A stretch of DNA of 64,000 nt from Bacteroidota bacterium. Its GTDB lineage: Bacteria > Bacteroidota > Bacteroidia > NS11-12g > UBA955. The notes under the pieces are model-generated. The model ran no database searches and had not been told where the DNA came from. It worked only from the letters and a program-made list of their open reading frames with translations. Every line of letters begins with the position of its first letter. The first letter of the stretch is position 1. The translations under genes were made by a program, and so were the position numbers. The stretch spans positions 702,017-766,016 of the forward strand of contig JAMLHC010000001.1 in assembly GCA_023957335.1 (NCBI GenBank). The letters are read 5' to 3'. Positions 33,992-44,200 of this stretch are shown in pieces.

Positions 33992-35194
33992 ATGTTGAAA
34001 ATAGGTATAATAAAAGAATGGAAACAGCCGGCAGACAAAAGAGCTGTATTGACACCACATCAATGTAAGCAATTGATGATTGACCATCCTGAAATTATAG
34101 TCAAAGTAGAAAGTTCCAATGATCGAACTTTTGAAGATAAACAATACGGTGAATCCGGCATAGAAGTAACCAATGACATTTCTGATTGCGATATTTTGTT
34201 AGGAGTTAAAGAAGTACCTCCCGACAAATTGCTTCCAAACAAAACCTATTTCTTTTTTTCTCATACAATCAAAAAACAGCCTTATAATCAAAAACTCATG
34301 AGGGCATTGATTGATAAAAAAATACGCATGATTGACTTTGAAACTTTGACCGAATCCAATGGAAAGCGTATCATAGGTTTTGGCAATTTTGCAGGCAAAG
34401 TCGGGGCTTATAACGGACTGCTTACTTGGGGCAAGAAGTATAAAACCTTTAATCTAACCTCAGCACACAAAATTAACTCTTACAAAGGCATAGTTGAAGA
34501 AGCCAAAAACAAACTCAAAGGCAATATCCGCATTGTATTAACCGGCACCGGTAGAGTTGGCGGTGGTGCTTTAAAATTCTTGAACGATGTTGGTATTAAG
34601 GAGTTGGCATTTAAAGACTTTCTTACAACCAAACAAAAAGGAATCTACTTTACACATTTGGGTAGCAAGCATCTTTTTAGACGCAAAACAAATGGCGGGT
34701 TTAACAAAGAAGAGTTTCATTCACACCCAGACCAATATGAATCAGCCTTTGGAGCCTATATCCCAAAAACTGATTTGCTCATTAACGGAATTTTCTGGAA
34801 CGAGCGTATTCCAAGACTTTTTGAGAAAACTGATATTGGCAATCAAGATTTCAAAATATCTGTTATAGCCGATGTGTCTTGTGATATAGAAGGTTCTGTT
34901 CCAATAACATACAAAGCTGTTGACATTTTCAATCCTGTCTTTGGAGTTGATAGAAAAAATTTTAGCGAAACAGAGGCATTTTTACCAGACACCATAGACA
35001 TGATGACGGTAACCAATCTTCCAACCGAATTACCTAAGGATGCATCATTATATTTTGGGCGAACCTTTATTCAACGCATTATTCCTGAAATACTCAAGGC
35101 AGAAAAAAGTGAAACACTTGACAGAGCCACAATTTGCAATAAAGGAAAATTAAATAAAAAATATGAATACCTGAAAGATTATGCAGGGTTATAA
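33992..35194 (+). CDS. Saccharopine/alanine dehydrogenase-like NAD(P) oxidoreductase
   Basis: 400 residues. The N-terminal domain (IGIIKEWKQPADKRAVLTPHQCKQL) is that of alanine dehydrogenase/PNT and lysine-forming saccharopine dehydrogenases, with the basic substrate residues in KRAVLTP. The Rossmann motif is IVLTGTGRVGGGALKFL. The pattern in between (KTYFFFSHTIKKQPYN, IDFETLTESNGKRIIGFG) is closer to LYS1-type saccharopine dehydrogenase than to alanine dehydrogenase. The substrate is not settled and no lysine genes are nearby. It is downstream of lemA and the M48 gene by close spacing only. Confidence 0.75.
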   Translation: MLKIGIIKEWKQPADKRAVLTPHQCKQLMIDHPEIIVKVESSNDRTFEDKQYGESGIEVTNDISDCDILLGVKEVPPDKLLPNKTYFFFSHTIKKQPYNQKLMRALIDKKIRMIDFETLTESNGKRIIGFGNFAGKVGAYNGLLTWGKKYKTFNLTSAHKINSYKGIVEEAKNKLKGNIRIVLTGTGRVGGGALKFLNDVGIKELAFKDFLTTKQKGIYFTHLGSKHLFRRKTNGGFNKEEFHSHPDQYESAFGAYIPKTDLLINGIFWNERIPRLFEKTDIGNQDFKISVIADVSCDIEGSVPITYKAVDIFNPVFGVDRKNFSETEAFLPDTIDMMTVTNLPTELPKDASLYFGRTFIQRIIPEILKAEKSETLDRATICNKGKLNKKYEYLKDYAGL

Positions 35195-35286
35195 TTTAAT
35201 ACCCAAGACTGTTTAATTGCTTTGAGTCTCATCGAAAAGTTTTAAGAAACGCATACAAAACTCTTCTTAAAACCAATTACAATCAC

Positions 35287-35294
35287 TACTTTTG
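35287..35294 (+). promoter_or_regulatory. Predicted -7 box of typA
   Basis: TACTTTTG matches TAnnTTTG and is only 10 bp before the ATG at 35305, implying an almost leaderless mRNA. No convincing -33 TTG is present. Confidence 0.45.
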
Positions 35295-35304
35295 CACCCC
35301 TTTT

Positions 35305-37107
35305 ATGAAAGCCCTCAGAAACATTGCAATTATTGCACACGTTGACCATGGTAAAACTACTTTGGTTGACAAAATCTTACACCAAACACTCATTTTCAGA
35401 AAAGATGAAGAAAAAGGTAATTTGATTCTTGACAACAATGACCTTGAGCGCGAACGCGGTATCACCATCTTTTCAAAAAATGTAGCAGTAGAATACAAAG
35501 GTTTTAAAATCAATGTTATAGACACTCCCGGTCACGCGGATTTCGGTGGAGAAGTGGAACGTGTACTCAAAATGGCTGACGGTGTACTTCTGCTAGTGGA
35601 TGCTTTTGAAGGACCTATGCCTCAAACTCGTTTTGTATTGAACAAAGCCTTAGAATTAGGACTCAAGCCAATAGTCATAGTCAACAAAGTGGACAAGCCT
35701 AATTGCACTCCTGACAGGGTGAATGATGCTGTATTTGATTTGATGTTTAACCTCAATGCTACTGAATGGCAATTAGATTATAAAACTGTCTATGGCTCTG
35801 CAAAACAAGGGTGGTACGGACCTGATTGGAAAACGCCAAGCAAAGACATAAGTTACTTGTTAGACACCATTCTGGAACAGATTCCTGAACCCAAAACAGA
35901 AAAAGGAGATTTGCAAATGCAAATTACATCATTGGACTATTCCAATTATTTAGGCAGGATTGCTGTTGGCAAAATTAAACGTGGAAGCATCAAAGAAAAC
36001 CAACCCATTGCATTGATTAACAGAGAAGGTATAATCAAGAAAAGTAGAATAAAAGAATTATACACCTTTGAAGGATTAGGCAAGAAGAAAGTGGAACAAG
36101 TAGAAGCCGGTGATATTTGTGCAATAGTAGGACTTGAAGATTTCCAAATCGGAGATACCGTAGCAGACGCCAACAATCCCGAAGCATTATCCAACATCAT
36201 GATTGACGAACCAACCATGAGTATGTTGTTTACAATTAACAACTCTCCATTCTTTGGCAAAGACGGCAAATACGTTACCAGCAGACATTTGCGCGACCGA
36301 TTGATGAAAGAAACAGAAAAGAATCTTGCACTCAAAGTAATGGATACAGAGAGTCCTGACAGTTTATTGGTTTTTGGACGGGGTATTTTGCACTTATCGG
36401 TTTTGATTGAAACAATGCGTAGAGAAAGCTATGAAATCCAAGTAGGACAACCCAAAGTAATAACTAAAGAAATTGACGGAGTAAAACATGAACCTATTGA
36501 GACTTTAGTGGTGGATGTACCTGAGCACCTATCCGGCAAAATAGTAGAGTTAGCAACACAACGTAAAGGCGAGATGTTAGTGATGGAACCACGTGGTGAC
36601 ATGCAACATTTAGAATTTGTTATTCCGTCTCGCGGACTCATCGGGCTGAGAAGTCAAATGTTAACTGCTTCACAAGGTGAGGCTATTATGACACATCGTT
36701 TTTCTGAATATCAACCATGGAAGGGTAACATCCCGGGAAGACAGAACGGTTCTCTTGTGAGCATGGAAACCGGCCCGGCAACATCTTACTCCATCGACAA
36801 ATTGCTCGATAGAGGAATTTTCTTTGTGGAATCAGGAGAAGAAATTTATGAAGGACAAATTGTTGGCGAAAACTCTCGTCAAGATGATATTGTAGTCAAT
36901 ATAGTTAAAGCAAAACAGTTAACCAACTTCCGTGCAGCCGGCAAAGACGATGCTGCAAACAAAACACCAAAAAGACAATTTTCTTTAGAAGAAGCATTGG
37001 AATATATCAAAGAGGACGAATTGGTGGAAATTACTCCAAAAGCAATCCGACTAAGAAAAATTTATCTGAAAGAACACGAGCGCAAACGCAATAAACAAGC
37101 AAACTAA
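35305..37107 (+). CDS. typA: Translational GTPase TypA/BipA
   Basis: 600 residues, standard length. G1 is AHVDHGKTT (residues 11-19), G2 region RERGITIFSKN, G3 DTPGH (73-77) and G4 NKVD (127-130). EF-G-like domains II, III and V follow, then the TypA-specific C-terminal domain (GPATSYSIDKLLDRGIFFVE, KQLTNFRAAGKDDA). TypA binds ribosomes in a GTP-dependent manner and supports ribosome assembly and translation under stress or cold. It is transcribed alone. Confidence 0.97.
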   Translation: MKALRNIAIIAHVDHGKTTLVDKILHQTLIFRKDEEKGNLILDNNDLERERGITIFSKNVAVEYKGFKINVIDTPGHADFGGEVERVLKMADGVLLLVDAFEGPMPQTRFVLNKALELGLKPIVIVNKVDKPNCTPDRVNDAVFDLMFNLNATEWQLDYKTVYGSAKQGWYGPDWKTPSKDISYLLDTILEQIPEPKTEKGDLQMQITSLDYSNYLGRIAVGKIKRGSIKENQPIALINREGIIKKSRIKELYTFEGLGKKKVEQVEAGDICAIVGLEDFQIGDTVADANNPEALSNIMIDEPTMSMLFTINNSPFFGKDGKYVTSRHLRDRLMKETEKNLALKVMDTESPDSLLVFGRGILHLSVLIETMRRESYEIQVGQPKVITKEIDGVKHEPIETLVVDVPEHLSGKIVELATQRKGEMLVMEPRGDMQHLEFVIPSRGLIGLRSQMLTASQGEAIMTHRFSEYQPWKGNIPGRQNGSLVSMETGPATSYSIDKLLDRGIFFVESGEEIYEGQIVGENSRQDDIVVNIVKAKQLTNFRAAGKDDAANKTPKRQFSLEEALEYIKEDELVEITPKAIRLRKIYLKEHERKRNKQAN

Positions 37108-37136
37108 TGGGTAGTATGCATCAAGGATTTATTCCA

Positions 37137-37171
37137 TTTTGCATATAACTTATCTTTCTTTTATACTTTTG
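37137..37171 (+). promoter_or_regulatory. Predicted promoter of the AsmA-family gene
   Basis: TTTTG (37137-37141) and TACTTTTG (37164-37171), a full -7 match, 22 bp apart, ahead of ATG 37196. The spacing is a little longer than the usual 19 bp. Confidence 0.5.
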
Positions 37172-37195
37172 TAAGCCGATTTTAATATCAAAATC

Positions 37196-40099
37196 ATGAT
37201 TAAGAAAATTTTAAAAATTTCAGGAATTGTTATTCTTGTTTTTGTTCTGTTTTTGCTGCTTGCGCCCTTTATTTTCAAAGGAAAGATAATACGCAAGATA
37301 AAAGAAGTTGCGAATGAGAATGTGCAGGCAACCATTGATTTCAACGAAGATATTTCATTGTCTTTGATTCGTAGTTTTCCTAATTTCTCATTAGGTTTAA
37401 AAGACGTATCTGTAATAGGAAAAAATGACTTTGAAGGAGACACTCTTTTTTATGCAGAAAATCTAAAAACAATCATTGATATAAAATCAGTCATTGGAGG
37501 CGATAAGTTAAACCTCAAAAAAATTACAATTGACAAACCCGTTGTTAATCTTTTGATTAACAAAGACGGCAAAGCTAATTGGGATATAGTTACGGAAGAT
37601 TCAACCCAAACCAAAGAAGAAGAAGCAGAGTCTGATTTTTCTATGGAAATCAAAGCGCTTGATATCAACGGTGGTAAAGTTTTCTATTATGACAAAGAAC
37701 TTGATTTTTCACTGTTACTCAATGGATTCGACCATCATTTGGAAGGTGATTTTTCACTCGATAATTTCCTGATGAAAACCAAATCTGAAGTACAACAGAT
37801 TACCATGACCTACGAAGGTGTGCCTTTCTTAAACAAAGTTCATTCAAATATCTTGGCAGATTTAAACATGGATTTAAAAAATTTCAAATTTGAATTTGCA
37901 CAAAACAGCATCACACTCAATGACCTTGAAACCAAGTTGAATGGATGGATTAAACTCAATGATAATGACATTGATTTTGACCTCACTTTTGGCGCATTAA
38001 AAAATGATTTCAAACACTTTATATCTCTGATTCCTGCAATATATTCCAAAGACTTTGCATCACTCAAAACGAGTGGAAAAATGGAATTTACCGGCTTTTT
38101 CAAAGGCAAAATGACCGATGACTTGATGCCCGGATATGGCATCAATCTATCAATTGACAACGGCTATTTCAAATATCCCGACTTCCCGGCAGCTTTAGAA
38201 AATGTGCAGGTGAAATTAAATGTAGAAAACAAAACCGGTCTGGACCCTGACTTTATACTGGATCTGTCAAAACTCAGTCTGTCAATGGAAAAGAATCCAT
38301 TTGAACTCAAACTGTACTTGAAAAACATGGCAAACCCTCATGTAAACGGAGCCATGAAAGGGAAACTGGATTTGGCAAGTGTGTCACGACTTGTTCCATT
38401 GGATGATATGCAAATTTCCGGTTTACTCAATGCTGATATGTCATTCAAAGGATTAATTTCAAAGTTGGAAAGTGGCAGTTATGATGATATTGATGCTCAA
38501 GGCAGCATAGATATTAGTAACATGTTTTACAAAAGCAGTGATTTTCCAGAAGGTGTTAACCTTGACAAGTTCAATTTGAATTTTACACCTCAAGTAGTAA
38601 AAATGCCAGCATGTCAAGGCAAAATAGGCGTAACAGATTTCAATGCAAATGGTCAATTAAGTAACTTTTTTGCCTATGCACTTTCTGACGGAATTATTAA
38701 AGGCAATTTGAATTTTACTTCTAATTACTTCAATGCCAACCAATTTATGACGGATGACGAAACAGCCAATACCAGTACTCAGACCAAAGACACGTCATCG
38801 TTTGGCTCTATCGAAATCCCCGACAATATTGACTTCAACATGAATGTACTTGTCAAAAAACTCAAGTACGATAATATGGATATTGACAATCTCAAAGGCG
38901 ATTTAACTGTAAAAGAAAGTAAGATTTTCTTCAAAGATGCAGGAATGCAGATGATAGGGGGCACTATGGTAATGAATGGAATTTTTGATGGTCAAAATCC
39001 CAAAATGCCTTTTACGGATATTGACTTGAAAATGACTCACTTTGACATTCCAAAAGCATTCGGATATTTTGATATGATTAAAAAATACGCTCCTTTTACT
39101 GAAAAGATGACAGGGTTATTTTCAATGTCCCTGGATATGAAATCCAATTTGGATGAAGGAATGAATTTGGTATATCCATCGCTCACAGGAAGTGGTACAA
39201 TTAGTTTATCTAATGCAAGTTTATCTAATCTGAAAGTGATGAACATTCTTGCAGACCAACTGAAATTAGAAAAATTTCGTACGCTGGAACTAAAAGATCA
39301 AAAATTGACTTTCAGAATAGATAATGGTAAATTCCTGATGGATTCAATCATGGTTCCATTATGGCAAAACAGTAAACTCAAATTAGGCGGATATTCAACC
39401 ATTGAACAAGGGTTGAACTACGTTGGCTTTATTAGTATTCCACGAAAAGACCTCGGGGTTGGAAACTCTGCTTTTGATAAATTATTAGGTGAGGCAAAAA
39501 AGAAAGGATTAAACCTTGAAGCAGATGAAATGATAAACATAGCTTTGAGTATTACCGGTGACTTTACTAAACCCATTGTTAAACTTGATTTACGCGAAAC
39601 TGTGGAAGGATTAGGCAAGAACTTAGTTAATCAAGCAAAAGACCAAGTAAAACAAAAGGTTACTGAAAAAGTTGAGGATGTAAAAAAAGACATCACTCAA
39701 AAAGTCAATGATGCCAAAGAAGAGGCAAAAAAGAAAGCACAAGCAGAAGCAGATAAGATTATAGAAACGGCACAAGCACAATGTGATAAAATCAATGCTG
39801 AGGCAAAAAAGCAAGCAGATATAATAAGAAAAGAAGGCAAAGATGCTGCCCAAAAAATCAGAGATGAAGCAGACAGACAAGCAAAAGATTTAATTAATAA
39901 ATCTACCAATCCAATACAAAAAGTTGCTGCTGAGAAAGGTGCTGAAAAAATTCGAAAGGAAGCTAATAGTAAAGCCACAGCATTAGAAAACGAAGCTAAC
40001 AAAAAAGCAGATGATATAGAAAAAGCCGCAAAAGACAGAACTGACAAAATAATGCAAGATGCGAGACGGAAAGCGGACGAAACTATCAATAAAATCTAA
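37196..40099 (+). CDS. AsmA-family protein with long C-terminal coiled coil
   Basis: 967 residues. One N-terminal membrane anchor (IVILVFVLFLLLAPFIF) is followed by the AsmA N-terminal region (RSFPNFSLGLKDVSVIGKNDFEGDTLFYAENL) and a long repeating beta-rich middle. The AsmA C-terminal region appears near residues 610-800 (SGTISLSNASLSNLKVMNIL; LNYVGFISIPRKDLG). AsmA-like proteins form periplasmic grooves thought to carry phospholipids to the outer membrane. Unusually, residues ~805-967 are a charged Ala/Lys/Glu/Asp heptad-like stretch resembling an ATP-synthase b-type coiled coil, absent from classical AsmA. Confidence 0.85.
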   Translation: MIKKILKISGIVILVFVLFLLLAPFIFKGKIIRKIKEVANENVQATIDFNEDISLSLIRSFPNFSLGLKDVSVIGKNDFEGDTLFYAENLKTIIDIKSVIGGDKLNLKKITIDKPVVNLLINKDGKANWDIVTEDSTQTKEEEAESDFSMEIKALDINGGKVFYYDKELDFSLLLNGFDHHLEGDFSLDNFLMKTKSEVQQITMTYEGVPFLNKVHSNILADLNMDLKNFKFEFAQNSITLNDLETKLNGWIKLNDNDIDFDLTFGALKNDFKHFISLIPAIYSKDFASLKTSGKMEFTGFFKGKMTDDLMPGYGINLSIDNGYFKYPDFPAALENVQVKLNVENKTGLDPDFILDLSKLSLSMEKNPFELKLYLKNMANPHVNGAMKGKLDLASVSRLVPLDDMQISGLLNADMSFKGLISKLESGSYDDIDAQGSIDISNMFYKSSDFPEGVNLDKFNLNFTPQVVKMPACQGKIGVTDFNANGQLSNFFAYALSDGIIKGNLNFTSNYFNANQFMTDDETANTSTQTKDTSSFGSIEIPDNIDFNMNVLVKKLKYDNMDIDNLKGDLTVKESKIFFKDAGMQMIGGTMVMNGIFDGQNPKMPFTDIDLKMTHFDIPKAFGYFDMIKKYAPFTEKMTGLFSMSLDMKSNLDEGMNLVYPSLTGSGTISLSNASLSNLKVMNILADQLKLEKFRTLELKDQKLTFRIDNGKFLMDSIMVPLWQNSKLKLGGYSTIEQGLNYVGFISIPRKDLGVGNSAFDKLLGEAKKKGLNLEADEMINIALSITGDFTKPIVKLDLRETVEGLGKNLVNQAKDQVKQKVTEKVEDVKKDITQKVNDAKEEAKKKAQAEADKIIETAQAQCDKINAEAKKQADIIRKEGKDAAQKIRDEADRQAKDLINKSTNPIQKVAAEKGAEKIRKEANSKATALENEANKKADDIEKAAKDRTDKIMQDARRKADETINKI

Positions 40100-40148
40100 G
40101 AAGTTCCGAATTGCAAAATTTTATTTAGAATGATTCTATCATTTTTTG

Positions 40149-40156
40149 TACCTTTG
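40149..40156 (+). promoter_or_regulatory. Predicted -7 box of the iscU/iscA pair
   Basis: TACCTTTG matches TAnnTTTG, 26 bp before ATG 40183. The -33 region (TTTA at 40124-40127) is only a partial match. Confidence 0.5.
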
Positions 40157-40182
40157 CAGTTGCATTTTAAAAGAAACAAATC

Positions 40183-40599
40183 ATGGCATATTCAGATAAA
40201 GTTATAGATCATTACACAAATCCAAGAAACATAGGCACTTTGGACAAAAATTCAACTTCAGTAGGTACGGGATTGGTTGGTGCTCCTGAGTGTGGTGACG
40301 TAATGAGACTTCAAATTCAGGTTGATGAAGCAACCGGCATTATCCAAGATGCAAAATTCAAAACATTTGGTTGCGGTTCTGCTATTGCATCTTCATCTTT
40401 GGCAACAGAATGGCTTAAAGGCAGAACTGTGGATGAAGCATTGCAAATAGACAATATGGATATTGTAGAAGAACTCTCACTCCCCCCTGTGAAAATACAC
40501 TGTTCTGTACTTGCAGAAGATGCAATTAAAGGGGCTGTAAACGATTATAGGGTAAAACACGGCTTGGAACCGGTTGAAGGCAAAAAACGTATTCATTAA
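40183..40599 (+). CDS. iscU: Iron-sulfur cluster scaffold IscU
   Basis: 138 residues. The three scaffold cysteines are present: Cys37 in GAPECGD, Cys64 in FGCGSAIASSS and Cys107 in PPVKIHCSVLAEDAI, with the conserved aspartate after Cys37. The LPPVK motif for the HscA chaperone is also there. IscU builds [2Fe-2S]/[4Fe-4S] clusters with sulfur from a cysteine desulfurase. No iscS or hscBA lies in the window next to it. The iscA-like gene follows after 10 bp. Confidence 0.95.
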   Translation: MAYSDKVIDHYTNPRNIGTLDKNSTSVGTGLVGAPECGDVMRLQIQVDEATGIIQDAKFKTFGCGSAIASSSLATEWLKGRTVDEALQIDNMDIVEELSLPPVKIHCSVLAEDAIKGAVNDYRVKHGLEPVEGKKRIH

Positions 40600-40609
40600 A
40601 ATAAAATTT

Positions 40610-40951
40610 ATGACCGATACAGGTAATATTACAATATCAGAAAAAGCTGCAGTTAAGGTTCTGGAACTGATGAAAGAAGGCAAACTCGACAGCAGTTACT
40701 TTGTTCGTGTGTCAGTGAAAGGCGGAGGATGTTCCGGTTTAACTTACAACATGGATTTTGATAACGAAAAGAAAGATGGAGATCAGGTTTTTTTATCAAA
40801 CGGACTTAATGTAGTATGCGACCTAAAGAGTTTTCTCTACCTTGCTGGAACTGAGTTGGACTTTAGTGATGGTTTAAATGGAAAAGGGTTTAATTTTATC
40901 AACCCGAATGCAACCAGAAGTTGTGGTTGTGGCGAGAGTTTCGCAGTCTAA
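40610..40951 (+). CDS. IscA/SufA/ErpA-type iron-sulfur carrier
   Basis: 113 residues from ATG 40610; an upstream in-frame ATG at 40574 would overlap iscU and add a non-family peptide, so I reject it. The three conserved cysteines are Cys41 (GGGCSGLTY) and Cys105/Cys107 (SCGCGESF). A-type carriers pass Fe-S clusters from the scaffold to client enzymes. Which paralogue (IscA, SufA or ErpA) is not decided by sequence. It forms a pair with iscU. Confidence 0.92.
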   Translation: MTDTGNITISEKAAVKVLELMKEGKLDSSYFVRVSVKGGGCSGLTYNMDFDNEKKDGDQVFLSNGLNVVCDLKSFLYLAGTELDFSDGLNGKGFNFINPNATRSCGCGESFAV

Positions 40952-41271
40952 GCACTGACTTCTCCTATCTCCTTATTTACTTTTCTTTAAATATTATCAT
41001 CACAACATTGATTGTTATGAAAGGCATTATGCTGAATCTTTCGTACATTCAACATATTTATATTCTGTACCATCCAATTTTAACATATAGCAGCTTCAAA
41101 CAAGCTCCGGTGCATTAAAACATAATATAAGACTCAACCCAAGGTAATTTCATTACTTGATTCCAAAGAGTGAATCCAATGAATTTGTTTAGTTGTTCTA
41201 TTAAATAATTAAAACAAAAAGGGTTGGTGTGAAATACACCAACCCTTTATTACTTGCTATTTTAAGTTCAA
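40952..41271. other. Intergenic region, 320 bp, between convergent genes
   Basis: AT-rich. A 65-codon open frame crosses the start of it but runs out of iscA in another frame and lacks coding character. Apart from the hairpin at 41218-41247 I see nothing recognisable. Confidence 0.5.
41212..41247 (-). terminator. Terminator of the 1433-residue surface-protein gene
   Basis: AAAGGGTTGGTGT (41218-41230) pairs with ACACCAACCCTTT (41235-41247) over a 5-nt loop. The plus-strand A-rich flank (AAAACAAAAA) gives the T-run on the minus strand. It may also stop iscU/iscA transcripts, less efficiently. Confidence 0.85.
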
Positions 41272-44200
41272 TTACTTAATCAATCTAACCTTTTTGGTGG
41301 CTGTCTGATTGTCAGAAGAATAACGAATTAAATAGAGTCCATTGCTTTGATTACTCAAATCAATAGTCCAGTTAAATGTGTTCATTTCGGTTGCAGTGTA
41401 ACTATATAATTTATTGCCAAGTATATCAAACACTTCAAGAAGCCCGTTAGTTGCTTTATCTGCAATTTCAACTTTAAATAATCCATTACTTGGATTAGGA
41501 TAAACATTAAAAAGAGAACCATCTGCGATTTCATTTACACCTGTTCTGTCAATAATCAACTGTTGAGTAGATTCACAGAAACAACCTGCAGCACTTTCAG
41601 CTCTCATCGTAACTTTGTAAAATCCATCTTCTTTAAAACTTTGAGCACCTTTAGTTCCTTTCATGCTATTTCCTTCACCAAAATACCATGAATAAGTGAT
41701 GCCAGATTCTGCACCAACATTAACTCCATCTGTAGGTTCAAAAGAAAATGCTCTCAAACCTTTACTTCCATCATAATTCATAGTAAACTCACATCTCGTA
41801 GGAGAAGGATTCACTGTAAGTGTTTTGGTAATTTCATCTGAACATCCGTCAGTAATGCTAGCTACCAACTTAACATTCATATTACCGGAAGTTGCATAAG
41901 TGTGAACAGGATGCTGTTGAATAGAAGTATTTCCATCTCCAAGCTCCCAATTAAAATTCATAGCACCATCTGACCATTTAGTTTTATTTTCCAAAACAAC
42001 TTCATGATTAGAGCAAATTGTACCCTGAACAACAAAGTCCGCTTTTGGAGTTGGTTTTACTTCAACCGGCTTTGCAACTGAGTTAGTACAACCATTGGTA
42101 TATGTTGTAGTCAATTTCACATTATGAATACTAATCTCACTGTATTTTTTAGTAATACTGCTTGTTCCGGTTGTTGTTTGACCATCAACAATCCAAGTAT
42201 ATGTGGTTCCTGAAAGAGGAGCATCTGTTGAACTCAACACAATATCTCTGTCCTGACATTCTCCGGTGATACTGAAATCCCCTGTAGGACCCGGTATAAT
42301 AGTAATCGACTTAGAGATTGAGTCTTTGCAACCCAAGGCAGTTTGTACTACTAATTTAACGTTTTTGGTTCCGGCAGTTGTATATGTATATTCACCATTA
42401 TGTTGAGTGGATTGTTCTCCGTTCTCACCAAAACTCCATAAGTACCCGGTTTTGCCGCTAATATTACTTGCATTGTTTGTAAATACTACATCGTGATTTG
42501 CACATTTGTCAGCACTCACAAAGAAATCAGCTGTTGGTTGTTCAAACATTGCTATCGTTTGCTCAGACTTAGATGAACAGCCATTCTTCTCAGCAGTCAA
42601 TGTGATTATATATAGACCTTTTGACGAATAAGAAACAGTTGGGTTAACAGCATTGCTGGTTTGTCCGTCACCAAAATCCCATGTATAGCTTGGAGCCCCA
42701 ACATTACTTGTAGTTGTATTAGTCAAAGTAACCGGTGTGCCGAAACATTTACTTGTGTAAGTAAAATCAGCAATTGGACCTTCATTAATTGTAATTGTTT
42801 TGGTTTTTGATTTTACAAAACCAAGAGGTACCGTTGTTGTTTTCAATGTAACTTGATAAGTACCGGGTGTAAGATACGTTGTTTTACCATTGGTATTAGT
42901 GCTTGTTTGTCCATTGCCAAAATCCCACTCATACGTTAAGTAACCGCTTTGAACGGTAGAAAGATTTTCAAATTCGGCAACAGTACCCATACATGATTTA
43001 GGATCTTTAAATTCAGGTTTACCAAAAGGAGCTACAAAAATCTTACGTTTTACAACAGAGTCACAATTGGTTGACAAGTTCAACAAATGTAATTCTGCAA
43101 TTATAAAACTATCAACAAAAGCTTCCGGAGGATTGATAGACCATGTACCGCCTGTAACCACATTATGATTATATACCGAAGACGATAAAGGCAATTGTAT
43201 TCCTGACATTGTAAATGCTTTTGCCTGAACAGAATAACCGGTTCCATATTGTGCATTTGTAAACTCAGAAGGCGCACTGATATCTAATTTGATTATATCA
43301 TCAGGGATAGTAATCCAATAATCTCTTCCTTCGTCCAAGTCCGGCTCACGACCCATGCTTGATGGATTAGTGGTAACTACTCCACCATAAGCACCACGTC
43401 CAACCGAGATATTAAATGTCAACGTATCATTTGCATGATTGTCATCAATATGGGCAATAAATACTTTCAAAACACTATTCAAAGGCGCACCTGTAAAATC
43501 AATTAAGCCAAGATCAAAAGGGATTGAACCCAAAGCCGGTGCTGTACCTACAGTCGTAATAACAGCAGGTTTATTATTCAATATATAGCCAACTTTTGTG
43601 TTGGGGAAGTCAAATTTAATTAAGCTTGTCAAAGTACCTGTCATTGGTATTTGCTCTCCGCCACAAATGCTATAATCGCCTCCATTAAATGTTCCTGAGA
43701 CAAGACAATCAAAGTAGGGTTCAATGGCACCTATAGATGGTTTACTAGGATTACGGGATGTACCTTCCAAATCTTTAACAATACCACTTGGGTAAGCCGC
43801 ATTATTATAATCATATCCCGCTGATTTTAATGCTGAATTAGTAGGTGTGAAGTTGCTGGCGGGGTCAACAAAAACAGGGTCGCCTTTAATATTTCCTTTT
43901 GATTCCGGACCCAGTGAAGAATTCATCGTATTGGGATCACTGCCACTAACACTATTATAAGTTGAACCCACGCCATATATATAAGTACCATCATATCCCG
44001 GCACCTTGTTAACATAGAAATCATTATTTCGGAGAGAGCTTATATAATAAAGTGTTAAGTAAAAATCACCCATCGATGCTCCCTTCAAATCATAATCAAA
44101 AATATTGTTTTCTACTCTAGAGGATTCATTTAGAGGTGGGTTTGATGACATACCATACCCTCCTGTATAAATATAACTGCCGTGATAGTAATAAACATTG

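Noticed and set aside
40574..40609. Upstream ATG for the IscA-type carrier
   Set aside because: It overlaps iscU and adds a peptide not seen in the family; ATG 40610 fits.
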